From a virus, in the IMG/VR virus record IMGVR_UViG_3300017917_004390, positions 29,193 through 93,192 of that record: DNA of 64,000 nt, one strand, 5' to 3'. Both the position numbers and the translations under genes were made by a program. Under the pieces are notes generated by a model, which had not been told where the DNA came from, ran no database searches, and saw nothing but the letters and a program-made list of their open reading frames with translations. Shown in pieces: positions 25,780 to 32,821 of this stretch (its first letter is position 1; every line of letters starts with the position of its first letter).

Positions 25780-27339
25780 ATGGTTATAAAAACTGAAACT
25801 AAATATTCTACCGTTTTAGACATATTAAAGACTTCAATTAAACAGGGAGTATCTTATAAAGATATTCTAAATGAAAGAGAACTAAGCCCTTCTTATATAA
25901 ATGATTATATATATGATATTAAAAGAGGTAAAGTTAAATATTTAAATGAAGATGAAAAAAATGAAGTAGTTAAATTATTCGAGTCTCAAATTCCAATTCC
26001 AAAAACTTCTAATAATAAAAGTTTAGATTTAAATAATGAAGTTGATTTTGAAAAAAGAAGTAAATGCTGGCAAGAAAGAGATGAAGATGGTAAGATACTT
26101 CGTTATCATTATGAAATTCATGTCCGTGATGAAAAACCACTTGAAGGTTATTTAACTAGACAAGAGTATGATACTATAGTTGAGAACTATCCATTCTTAA
26201 CTCGGAATACTGTTTCACAAATGTTTCCAACTTTAACATTTGTGGATTTTAAAAGAATTATTAGATGTTTTAATATTACAAAAGATGTTGTTTTTTCACC
26301 TCACACATTAGAAGAAAATCCACCAGAAAAAATTGCTGAATTTCATCTAAAAGCTAAAGCTAAATCAGCTTATAGAAAAATAACTGAAGAAAGAGGTGCT
26401 TTTAATGAGAAAGTTATTAAAGATTTAGTGAGAGAAAATCTTGATTTAAAAGATATTAGAACATTTATTGATGATACAGTAAATAAATATATTAAAACTG
26501 GTTCATCAGTTAAATTAACTAGAAAGCATCCAGAAATTAAAACTGGTGATATTGGTTATTTATTTTATAGTGATATTCACTATGGTAAAAAATATGAAAG
26601 CCCGATTTTTGGTAGGGGATGTGATAAAGATATATTACATGATAGAATGATTCAAATTGCTGATGAAACAATCAAATATGTAGAATTTAATCAAATTAAA
26701 AAATTAAAAAGTTTTTTTGCTGGTGATATTGTTGAAAGTATTTTAGAAGAAGGTATGCATCCCGGACATTTTAAAGAAATGGACCTAAGGGGTGATGAAC
26801 AAATTATGTTTGCTATTGATTCACAAATCAATTTTATACAAAGAATACTTGATAATACAACAATACCTCTTGAATTTACATTTATTGGTGGTAATCACGA
26901 TAGAATAGGTGATGATAGACAAAAAGATAAAGCTAGAACAGCATCTTTATTAATATTCAAATTAATTAAAAAACATTTTCAAGATAACGAAAGAGTTGTT
27001 ATTAATGTAGGTACAAATACACTAACAAAAGATAATGAAAATGGCTTATGCGTATTAATGTTTCATGGTGATAATAGTCTAATTAAAAAACAACCACATG
27101 AATTAGTTAATCTACATGGGATTGGTACAACAGGATATCATTTAGTAGTGTCAGGCCATTTCCATAGTGGAGATATTAAACAAAAAACTGGTACTAATTA
27201 TATGAGTATATCTTTACCATCGGTTTGTAGTACAGATAATTTTGTATTAAATGAATTAGGTAACAATGACCTACCCGGATTTGTTATAGGAAAGAAACAA
27301 AACTCAGGTTTTAGTTTTAATTATAACATCCTTCATTAA
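25780..27339 (+). CDS. Calcineurin-like metallophosphoesterase with N-terminal helical domain
   Basis: The 519-residue protein has all metallophosphoesterase blocks: FYSDIHYGK, FFAGDIVES, FIGGNHDRIGDD, LMFHGDNS and VVSGHFHSGD. These supply the Asp, His and Asn ligands of the two-metal site. The first ~200 residues are helical and charged, with an HTH-like DILNERELSPSYINDYIYDI. The catalytic domain resembles SbcD/Mre11-type and phage DNA-processing phosphoesterases, so a nuclease acting on phage DNA is plausible. No SbcC-like ATPase partner (T4 gp46) lies nearby, so identity with gp47 is not claimed. Confidence 0.75.
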   Translation: MVIKTETKYSTVLDILKTSIKQGVSYKDILNERELSPSYINDYIYDIKRGKVKYLNEDEKNEVVKLFESQIPIPKTSNNKSLDLNNEVDFEKRSKCWQERDEDGKILRYHYEIHVRDEKPLEGYLTRQEYDTIVENYPFLTRNTVSQMFPTLTFVDFKRIIRCFNITKDVVFSPHTLEENPPEKIAEFHLKAKAKSAYRKITEERGAFNEKVIKDLVRENLDLKDIRTFIDDTVNKYIKTGSSVKLTRKHPEIKTGDIGYLFYSDIHYGKKYESPIFGRGCDKDILHDRMIQIADETIKYVEFNQIKKLKSFFAGDIVESILEEGMHPGHFKEMDLRGDEQIMFAIDSQINFIQRILDNTTIPLEFTFIGGNHDRIGDDRQKDKARTASLLIFKLIKKHFQDNERVVINVGTNTLTKDNENGLCVLMFHGDNSLIKKQPHELVNLHGIGTTGYHLVVSGHFHSGDIKQKTGTNYMSISLPSVCSTDNFVLNELGNNDLPGFVIGKKQNSGFSFNYNILH

Positions 27340-27342
27340 TAT

Positions 27343-27789
27343 ATGAATTATACACAAGAACAGAAAGACCTATTACTTGATAAATTATTTGATGGAGTTG
27401 TTTGTCTCAATATTTATCGTAGAATTGATATTATACATAAAAATAATAAAATTTCATGGTACAAACCAAAATATAATTTTTTTTGGTTAAATTACCATCA
27501 AATATGGCAATTTTTTGAAAACAAAAATGGTTCTAATTACCAAGAAATCAAAGACTTAACTGAGGGTATCCTGAAAGACCTTATAAAACAAAAGGAACTC
27601 ACAACTGCACCCGACCGGACCTTTTGGCATATAGACCTGAAAGACCTTATAAAACAAAAGGAACTCACAACAACCGAACCATTTGTACACTCCGCTCAAC
27701 TCCTGAAAGACCTTATAAAACAAAAGGAACTCACAACGCTTCCTGAATTACTTTTTGATTTTCTTAACCTGAAATACCTTACAATATGA
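27343..27789 (+). CDS. Tandem paralogue 1 of an unknown family, with three tail repeats
   Basis: A 148-residue frame. The first ~85 residues are the family domain: NYTQEQKDLLLDKLFDGVV, then a strand with DIIHKNNKISWYKPK, then FENKNGSNYQEIKDLTEGIL. The remainder is three exact copies of LKDLIKQKELTT separated by unrelated 10-residue inserts. The 22-residue period is encoded by a 36-bp repeat plus 30-bp insert. Synonymous codon changes between paralogues (for example TTA/CTC, GAT/GAC in the LLLDKLF segment) show selection on the protein. The stop overlaps the next ATG (ATGA). Function unknown; the tail may not be meaningful protein. Confidence 0.6.
   Translation: MNYTQEQKDLLLDKLFDGVVCLNIYRRIDIIHKNNKISWYKPKYNFFWLNYHQIWQFFENKNGSNYQEIKDLTEGILKDLIKQKELTTAPDRTFWHIDLKDLIKQKELTTTEPFVHSAQLLKDLIKQKELTTLPELLFDFLNLKYLTI
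27570..27785 (+). CRISPR. CRISPR-like mini-array: three identical 36-bp repeats, 30-bp inserts
   Basis: Identical 36-bp repeats lie at 27570-27605, 27636-27671 and 27702-27737. Each begins CCTGAAAGACCTTATAAAAC and ends AAAAGGAACTCACAAC. A degenerate, truncated fourth copy starts at 27768 (CCTGAAATACCTTACAAT). The inserts at 27606-27635, 27672-27701 and 27738-27767 are all exactly 30 bp and share no similarity; G+C is 16/30, 14/30 and 8/30, against a genome that is only about a quarter G+C. A degenerate last repeat at the far end is typical of CRISPR arrays. No cas gene is visible, and the repeats lie in frame within a coding sequence, so this is a candidate only. Confidence 0.42.
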
Positions 27790-28073
27790 ATTATACCCAA
27801 GAACAGAAACAATTATTACTCGATAATCTCTTTGATGGGGTTGTTTATTTTAATATTTTTGAAGATATCAATATTATTCATAGAAATCGTTTTTTTTCAA
27901 TATATCAACTAAAATATAACAAGTTTTGGTTAAGTCAACCTAACATTTGGAGATTTTTTGAAAATGAAAAAAGAAATAACTTCTATCAAATCATTGAATT
28001 AACACAAAATATCCTGAAAGACCTTACAAAACAAAAAAATATTAGAACTGAAAACTTACGACTGAAAATTTAG
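27786..28073 (+). CDS. Tandem paralogue 2 of the unknown family
   Basis: The 95-residue protein keeps the family domain (NYTQEQKQLLLDNLFDGVVY, then a strand segment, then IWRFFENEKRNNFYQIIELT). It ends with one repeat-derived tail, ILKDLTKQKNIRTENLRL. The nucleotide repeat at 28013-28048 matches paralogue 1 in its first 25 bases and then diverges. It starts inside the stop codon of paralogue 1. Function unknown. Confidence 0.6.
   Translation: MNYTQEQKQLLLDNLFDGVVYFNIFEDINIIHRNRFFSIYQLKYNKFWLSQPNIWRFFENEKRNNFYQIIELTQNILKDLTKQKNIRTENLRLKI
28013..28048 (+). repeat. Diverged 36-bp tail repeat in paralogue 2
   Basis: Begins CCTGAAAGACCTTACAAAAC and ends in GAAC. The second half has drifted from the array consensus. 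No second copy follows at 66 bp. Confidence 0.5.
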
Positions 28074-28103
28074 AACAATAGTTCTAATACTCATAATTAA
28101 TAT

Positions 28104-28457
28104 ATGACCTACACACAAGAACAAAAAGACCTCTTACTTGATAAACTCTTTGATGGAGTAATTTGTCTGGATATCTATAATAATATTGAAATTATACATA
28201 AAAATAGTAATATATCATATTATATATTTGGAAGTAATACTTTTAGATTAAGTTGGAGTAATATTTGGAAATTTTTTGAGAATGAAAAAAATGATAATCA
28301 ACAAGAAATTGAAGAATTAACATCTAATATCTTAATAGACCTTACAAAACGAGAGGGAATTAAAACACATCAACGCTATACTTCAATAGAATGGAGCGAA
28401 TATCGACTTAAAAATCCGAATATTACAATTCAAGAAATAATTTTTCGTTATTTTTAA
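28104..28457 (+). CDS. Tandem paralogue 3 of the unknown family, with extended tail
   Basis: The 117-residue protein starts TYTQEQKDLLLDKLFDGVIC and keeps SNIWKFFENEKNDNQQEIEE. After the repeat-derived ILIDLTKREGIKT it continues into a distinct tail, SIEWSEYRLKNPNITIQEII. That tail has normal AT-rich phage codon use and no second repeat. Function unknown; it is the only copy with a substantial non-repeat C-terminus. Confidence 0.6.
   Translation: MTYTQEQKDLLLDKLFDGVICLDIYNNIEIIHKNSNISYYIFGSNTFRLSWSNIWKFFENEKNDNQQEIEELTSNILIDLTKREGIKTHQRYTSIEWSEYRLKNPNITIQEIIFRYF
28331..28366 (+). repeat. Diverged 36-bp tail repeat in paralogue 3
   Basis: Aligns without gaps over 36 bp with the array repeat (CTTAATAGACCTTACAAAAC ... 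TAAAAC) but with many substitutions. Confidence 0.45.
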
Positions 28458-28496
28458 GACCATGTTTTTCGAAAAGAAACGAATAATATCTATTAC

Positions 28497-28516
28497 CCTA
28501 ATAGACCTTACAAAAT
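28497..28516 (+). repeat. Truncated orphan repeat before paralogue 4
   Basis: CCTAATAGACCTTACAAAAT is a repeat 5' half lying outside any gene, 8 bp before ATG 28525. Paralogue 2 is likewise preceded directly by a truncated repeat. Confidence 0.5.
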
Positions 28517-28524
28517 AATATTAT

Positions 28525-28848
28525 ATGAAATACACACAAGAACAAAAAGACCTACTACTTGACCGTCTCTTTGATGGAGTTGTTTTTTTTAATATATATG
28601 ATACAATTCGTATTACACATATAAATAATAAAAAATCATGGTACAACCCAAAAACTAGTCTATTTTGGTTAAGCTATAGTAATATTTGGCATTTTTTTGA
28701 GAATGAAAATATATATAATTTTCAAGAAATCAAATACTTAATTGAGCCTATCCTGAGAGACACTACAGAACGAAAGGAACTCACAACTAACGCTTGGATG
28801 GATATTGCTCGATGCTGTCTAAAAAGAAAGGAACTTACAAAACAATAA
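28525..28848 (+). CDS. Tandem paralogue 4 of the unknown family
   Basis: The 107-residue protein starts KYTQEQKDLLLDRLFDGVVF and keeps SNIWHFFENENIYNFQEIKY. The tail carries ILRDTTERKELTT, an insert (NAWMDIARCCL) and a shortened second repeat (KRKELTKQ). The insert is unlike the rest of the protein in codon composition. Function unknown. Confidence 0.58.
   Translation: MKYTQEQKDLLLDRLFDGVVFFNIYDTIRITHINNKKSWYNPKTSLFWLSYSNIWHFFENENIYNFQEIKYLIEPILRDTTERKELTTNAWMDIARCCLKRKELTKQ
28752..28848 (+). CRISPR. CRISPR-like unit: one repeat, one insert, one shortened repeat
   Basis: The repeat at 28752-28787 is CCTGAGAGACACTACAGAAC followed by GAAAGGAACTCACAAC. A 30-bp insert at 28788-28817 has G+C 14/30. 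The next repeat is shortened by about 12 bp (AGAAAGGAACTTACAAAAC near 28825-28843). Consistent with a decayed one-spacer array, or with partial duplication of the gene tail. Confidence 0.3.
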
Positions 28849-28851
28849 AAT

Positions 28852-29133
28852 ATGACTTACACACAAGAACAAAAAGAACTACTACTTGACAAACTCTTTG
28901 ATGGAGTTGTTTGTATGGATATCTACTATGATATTGATATTATTCATAGAAGTTATGGGTTATCATACTACAACCCAAAAACTAATGAATTTGTGTTAAG
29001 CTATAATTATATTTGGAAGTTTTTTGAGAATGAAAATAGAGATAATTACTATGAAATCGAAGAATTAATATCTAGTATCCTGAGAGACACTACAGAACGA
29101 AAGGAACTTATAACAAATTATTGGCGGGGCTGA
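28852..29133 (+). CDS. Tandem paralogue 5 of the unknown family
   Basis: The 93-residue protein starts TYTQEQKELLLDKLFDGVVC, keeps YIWKFFENENRDNYYEIEEL and ends ILRDTTERKELITNYWRG. The stop falls inside the 30-bp insert, so the second repeat downstream (29145-29180) is not translated in this frame. Function unknown. Confidence 0.6.
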   Translation: MTYTQEQKELLLDKLFDGVVCMDIYYDIDIIHRSYGLSYYNPKTNEFVLSYNYIWKFFENENRDNYYEIEELISSILRDTTERKELITNYWRG

Positions 29134-29180
29134 AATCGAAGACCACTGAGAGACCTTACAAAACAAAAGGAACTCACAAC
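29079..29180 (+). CRISPR. CRISPR-like unit: two 36-bp repeats with one 30-bp insert
   Basis: Repeats lie at 29079-29114 and 29145-29180, exactly 66 bp apart. The second is nearly identical to the paralogue 1 repeat. The insert 29115-29144 has G+C 14/30. Against a pure CRISPR reading, the 12-mer TGAAATCGAAGA in the insert (29131-29142) also occurs in the paralogue 5 coding sequence at 29052-29063. Part of this insert could therefore be the remnant of a deleted sixth gene copy. Confidence 0.35.
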
Positions 29181-29223
29181 AATAGATAATTATTAAGAAA
29201 AAAAAGTATATTAGAAAAAAAGT

Positions 29224-29916
29224 ATGTTTAAAACAGTTGAATTAGATAAATATGTAACGATTGATATTGAGTGCGTTACTGGATATAAAAATATATATGA
29301 ATTAGAAAGAATTAAACCTAATTTGTATAAAATTTTTCAAAAAAGGTTTGAAAAAGATATAAATGAGGTTTTAAAAAATGTTGATTCGGTGCTTGAAGCT
29401 GAAGAAAAAGTATATAAAGAAAAAGCTGTTTTTATGGCTGAATTTTCAAAAATAATTTGTATTTGTGTTGCTGGTTATTTAAATGGGGAAATACAAACTA
29501 AATCATTTTTAGGTAATGAAAAAGATATTATTAGCAAATTTTATACTTTTATTGCTGGTAAACCTAGAATTATTTGTGGACATAACATAGTTAAATTTGA
29601 TATACCTTTTATTAATAAAAGAGCTTATCTTTATAATATTCAGATACCTTCTATACTTCAGATTCATGATAAAAAACCTTGGGAATTATCTGCTAGTATA
29701 AGAGATACACAAACTTTATGGGCATTTGGTGGAATGAATAATATATCACTTGAACTTCTATGTGAATTTTTAGGTATTGAAACATCAAAAGATGATATTG
29801 ATGGTTCCCAAGTCGATTCAATATACTATATATATAATGATATAGATAGAATTGTACAATATTGTACAAAAGACGTAACTTCAAATTTATTGGTAATCAA
29901 AAGATTATGCAATTAG
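29224..29916 (+). CDS. DEDD-family 3'-5' exonuclease (PolB exonuclease-like)
   Basis: The 230-residue protein has the ExoI block YVTIDIECVTGYKNI, the ExoII block RIICGHNIVKFDIPFINK, and the ExoIII block DIDRIVQYCTKDVTSNLLVI. Together they give the D-E-D-D metal ligands. The sequence SIRDTQTLWAFGGMNNISLE lies between II and III. This matches the stand-alone exonuclease family related to the proofreading domain of family B polymerases (PF10108-like). A proofreading or DNA-trimming role in replication is likely; no polymerase gene is in the window. Confidence 0.78.
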   Translation: MFKTVELDKYVTIDIECVTGYKNIYELERIKPNLYKIFQKRFEKDINEVLKNVDSVLEAEEKVYKEKAVFMAEFSKIICICVAGYLNGEIQTKSFLGNEKDIISKFYTFIAGKPRIICGHNIVKFDIPFINKRAYLYNIQIPSILQIHDKKPWELSASIRDTQTLWAFGGMNNISLELLCEFLGIETSKDDIDGSQVDSIYYIYNDIDRIVQYCTKDVTSNLLVIKRLCN

Positions 29917-30542
29917 AATTAGAAATTAATCGAAAATATTTACAGAAAGGCGATTTTAATACAACATCAGTTAGGAAATCAATATTATTATATAATACAC
30001 CTGTTAAAGATATTGAAAAATATATTGAAATTTTAAATTGGAATAAAAAACATCCTAATTTCATTATAAATGATGATGGTGTTGTTTATAAGATATTAGA
30101 AGAAAATCAATATTCTAATTATTTTGCTGAATTTAAAGAATTTGATACTTATAATAAAGAATTTATATTAATAGCATTAACTAATTCAGGTTATATAGAA
30201 GAAAATCAATATAATAATGAGGATAAAACTTTTTCAAGTTGGTGTGGAGAGAAAATACCTTTAGAAAAAGTAAAAACTGGTTTATTTAAAACACATACAA
30301 ATAAAACTTACAATAGATGTGAAATGTATACTGAAAAACAGTATGATTCACTAGCTAATTTAAGTTATTACCTAATTAATAAATATAAAATTAATTTAAA
30401 TTTTGTTTTTAATAGAAATCCAATTAATCTAACAATAGATAGCGGTATTTATGAAGATAGGACATTATCTTTGTTTAAAACATCATTAACTAATTGTTTT
30501 GATTATGAAAAATATCGAAATAAAGTAAAGGAGTTATTTTAA
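29907..30542 (+). CDS. Hypothetical protein, possible degenerate amidase-like fold
   Basis: I prefer ATG 29907 (MQLELEINRKYLQKGDFNTT), overlapping the exonuclease stop by 10 bp, to an upstream codon inside that gene. The 211-residue protein has HPNFIINDDGVVYKILEENQ, then IALTNSGYIEE and a late TEKQYDSLANLSYYLINKYK. These echo N-acetylmuramoyl-alanine amidase features: the 'dG.iy' strand, a central strand, and a final helix pair. The zinc-binding histidines are not evident, so activity is doubtful. Function unknown with a weak hint of peptidoglycan-related ancestry. Confidence 0.45.
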   Translation: MQLELEINRKYLQKGDFNTTSVRKSILLYNTPVKDIEKYIEILNWNKKHPNFIINDDGVVYKILEENQYSNYFAEFKEFDTYNKEFILIALTNSGYIEENQYNNEDKTFSSWCGEKIPLEKVKTGLFKTHTNKTYNRCEMYTEKQYDSLANLSYYLINKYKINLNFVFNRNPINLTIDSGIYEDRTLSLFKTSLTNCFDYEKYRNKVKELF

Positions 30543-30571
30543 ACCATCAAGTAACTCCTTTAAACTTTTTT
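30527..30571. terminator. Bidirectional terminator between convergent genes
   Basis: AAAGGAGTTA (30527-30536) pairs perfectly with TAACTCCTTT (30552-30561) around a 15-nt loop. The plus strand continues AAACTTTTTT. Both flanking genes end within it. Confidence 0.65.
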
Positions 30572-30953
30572 GGTCATCTAATGACATTACACCAGTACTT
30601 TCAGTTTCTTTATCTTTTGGTGCATCTTTATTTTTCTTAAATTCAACCTCCTCTTTAATTTTAATAGCAGTCTTCATAACATCAACAAACTTTAAACTAT
30701 TATTATTAATATCATTAAGACATTTAAGAGCGTTACTACTTGAATTTTCAAGTGCTTGCATAATTTGTAGTTGAGTTTCACCATTATCATCTTCTAAGTC
30801 ACTAGAAGTAAGTTCGCTTTGAATAGTTTCTATTACATTCAACTTCTTAATAGCAGTTAAACGTGTGTATTCTTGTTCACGACGAACCCTATTCAATTCC
30901 TTTTCGAGAGATTCAAAAGTTAATGTGATATTTTCTCTTTTATTTCTAGGCAT
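30534..30953 (-). CDS. Hypothetical helical protein, 139 residues
   Basis: Starts MPRNKRENITLTFESLEKEL. It is almost entirely helical and charged, with a Glu/Asp-rich middle and the C-terminus DDQKSLKELLDGLK. Size, isolated position and coiled-coil character would allow a small terminase or other oligomeric assembly factor, but no motif supports a choice. It has its own late-promoter-like motif and ends convergently with the plus-strand gene before it. Confidence 0.55.
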   Translation of the reverse strand: MPRNKRENITLTFESLEKELNRVRREQEYTRLTAIKKLNVIETIQSELTSSDLEDDNGETQLQIMQALENSSSNALKCLNDINNNSLKFVDVMKTAIKIKEEVEFKKNKDAPKDKETESTGVMSLDDQKSLKELLDGLK

Positions 30954-30959
30954 ATTTTT

Positions 30960-31000
30960 ATTATAAATAGTAAAAAAATAAAATTCTATTTACAATAAAA
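30960..31000. promoter_or_regulatory. Divergent pair of late-promoter-like motifs
   Basis: Minus strand TTACTATTTATAAT (30960-30973) lies before ATG 30953, and plus strand TTCTATTTACAATAAAA (30984-31000) lies before ATG 31006. Each motif sits at similar distance from its gene. Confidence 0.65.
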
Positions 31001-31005
31001 CTAGT

Positions 31006-32820
31006 ATGAAATTTAATTATAATAAGCGTAATTTTATTGAAATTAAAGAGGATATTAAAAACAATATTAAATTGAATTATCCGGATGTTTTTAATAATTT
31101 TGAGGATAATTCTGTAGGTAGTGTTTTTATTGATATTTTGGCTGCATCAAGTGAAGCTTTATATTATAATTTAGATAGAAGTGTTCAAGAAACACAAATT
31201 GAAAACGCTCAATTAAAAAAATCTCTTTTTAACATAGCTCAAACTTTAGGTGTTAAACTTTTCAATAAAAAAGCTGCTATTACATTAGTTGATATTACAG
31301 TTAGAGTACCCGCAAATGGTGATACATATTCAAGAGAGTATTTACCAATAATTAAAGCTGGTACACAATTTAACAGTAATAATACAGTAGCGTTTGAATT
31401 AATTGATGATGTTGATTTTAGTAATGAATATTCTACTGATGGTTTACCTAATAGAACTATCATACCTGAAACAAATAATTTAAACCAAATAGTGAATTAT
31501 GTTATAACTAAAAGAGAAATTGTTTATAATGGTAGTACAAAAATAGCGAATGTTTTAATTGATGAAAATCTTAGTAGACCATTTGCTACATATATTTTAC
31601 CAGATTTGAATGTTTTATCAATTGAAAGTGTTATACTTAAAACAGGTGTTATAACCGAAACACCTACTCAGACAGAATTTAATGATACTAGTTTAAGATA
31701 CTTTGAGGTTGATTCATTAGCTCAACCAAATGTTTTTATTGATGACCAATCTTTCCAATCCAATCAATCTTTTAAAAAGGGTAAATGGTATGCTGCAACT
31801 AAAAAATTCATTAAAGAATTCAACGAAAACGGTGTATGTCGATTAACTTTTGGTGGTGGTAATGGTGATTTACCTAATTTTACTGATAGTCTCAACAATA
31901 TTAAAACGACTAGTAAAATAGCCAATTATCTTTACAATACTGCATTAGGTGAAACACTTCCAATTAATTCGACTTTATTTATAAAATATAGGATAGGTGG
32001 TGGTGCAGAAACTAACGTACCTGCTGGTAGTATTAATTCTATATCAAATCCAATAATTGAAATTAATGGTATTAACCCTACTTTAAATGAAACGGTTAGA
32101 AATAGTATAACAGTTAATAACCCAATTCCTAGTTTTGGTGGTAGAGATTCTTTAACCGTTGATGAATTAAGAAATTTCATAAAATATAATAATTTAGCCC
32201 AATACAGAAGTGTTACTCTTTTAGATTATTATAGTAATATTTATAATATGCCGGGTAAATATGGTATGCCATTTAAATTTATCGCTTCAAAAGAAGATAA
32301 TAAGGTTATAATTTCAATATTGGGGTTAGATTCGGAAAATAAACTTAATAATACATCAACAAATTTATTAAAAGAGAATATTTCCGAATATTTATCTGAT
32401 AATAGAATGTTAAATGATTATGTAGAAGTTAGGGACGGTAGAATTTATAATTTAGGTTATGAAATAACAGTTTTAGTTGATAATAATACATCAAATGACT
32501 TTAATATCATAACAAATGTAACGAAAGAGTTATATAAATTTCATTCAATTTATAAAAATAATATGGGTGAAAATATTTATGTAGGTAAATTATATGAAGT
32601 TATCAATAATATACCAAATGTGATTAACATAAACGGTTTTAAAATATTCAACTTAGTTGGTAATGGTTATTCAGATGATACCTTAAGTATTGGTATTAAA
32701 GATAGTACAACTAATGAAATAGATACGAATGAAGGTATTATATATAATACAAATGATGGTATGTTTGAGATAAAATATACCACAGATATTAAGGTAACAA
32801 TAAAAAAATTAGGTAGATAA
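31006..32820 (+). CDS. 6: Baseplate wedge subunit gp6-like (baseplate J family)
   Basis: The 604-residue protein starts MKFNYNKRNFIEIKEDIKNN, followed by FEDNSVGSVFIDILAASSEA, the N-terminal helical region typical of T4 gp6 and P2 gpJ. The ring-forming pattern LKKSLFNIAQTLGVKLFNKK and a beta-rich core (PIIKAGTQFNSNNTVAFELI) follow. A conserved RDSLTVDELRNFIKYNNLAQ and YRSVTLLDYYSNIYNMPG come near residue 380; this 'R..T..D' segment is a hallmark of the family. gp6 dimers connect the wedges around the hub. Confidence 0.85.
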   Translation: MKFNYNKRNFIEIKEDIKNNIKLNYPDVFNNFEDNSVGSVFIDILAASSEALYYNLDRSVQETQIENAQLKKSLFNIAQTLGVKLFNKKAAITLVDITVRVPANGDTYSREYLPIIKAGTQFNSNNTVAFELIDDVDFSNEYSTDGLPNRTIIPETNNLNQIVNYVITKREIVYNGSTKIANVLIDENLSRPFATYILPDLNVLSIESVILKTGVITETPTQTEFNDTSLRYFEVDSLAQPNVFIDDQSFQSNQSFKKGKWYAATKKFIKEFNENGVCRLTFGGGNGDLPNFTDSLNNIKTTSKIANYLYNTALGETLPINSTLFIKYRIGGGAETNVPAGSINSISNPIIEINGINPTLNETVRNSITVNNPIPSFGGRDSLTVDELRNFIKYNNLAQYRSVTLLDYYSNIYNMPGKYGMPFKFIASKEDNKVIISILGLDSENKLNNTSTNLLKENISEYLSDNRMLNDYVEVRDGRIYNLGYEITVLVDNNTSNDFNIITNVTKELYKFHSIYKNNMGENIYVGKLYEVINNIPNVININGFKIFNLVGNGYSDDTLSIGIKDSTTNEIDTNEGIIYNTNDGMFEIKYTTDIKVTIKKLGR

Positions 32821-32821
32821 A

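Noticed and set aside
28049-28103. Hairpin TAGAAC/GTTCTA after paralogue 2 as terminator
   Set aside because: The stem is only 6 AT-rich pairs with no T-run.
27343-29180. Plain low-complexity or microsatellite repeat
   Set aside because: The repeat unit is long, non-simple sequence and the intervals are fixed at 30 bp with unrelated content.
30534-30953. Small terminase subunit
   Set aside because: Size and helices would allow it, but no motif and no adjacent large terminase gene; left as hypothetical.
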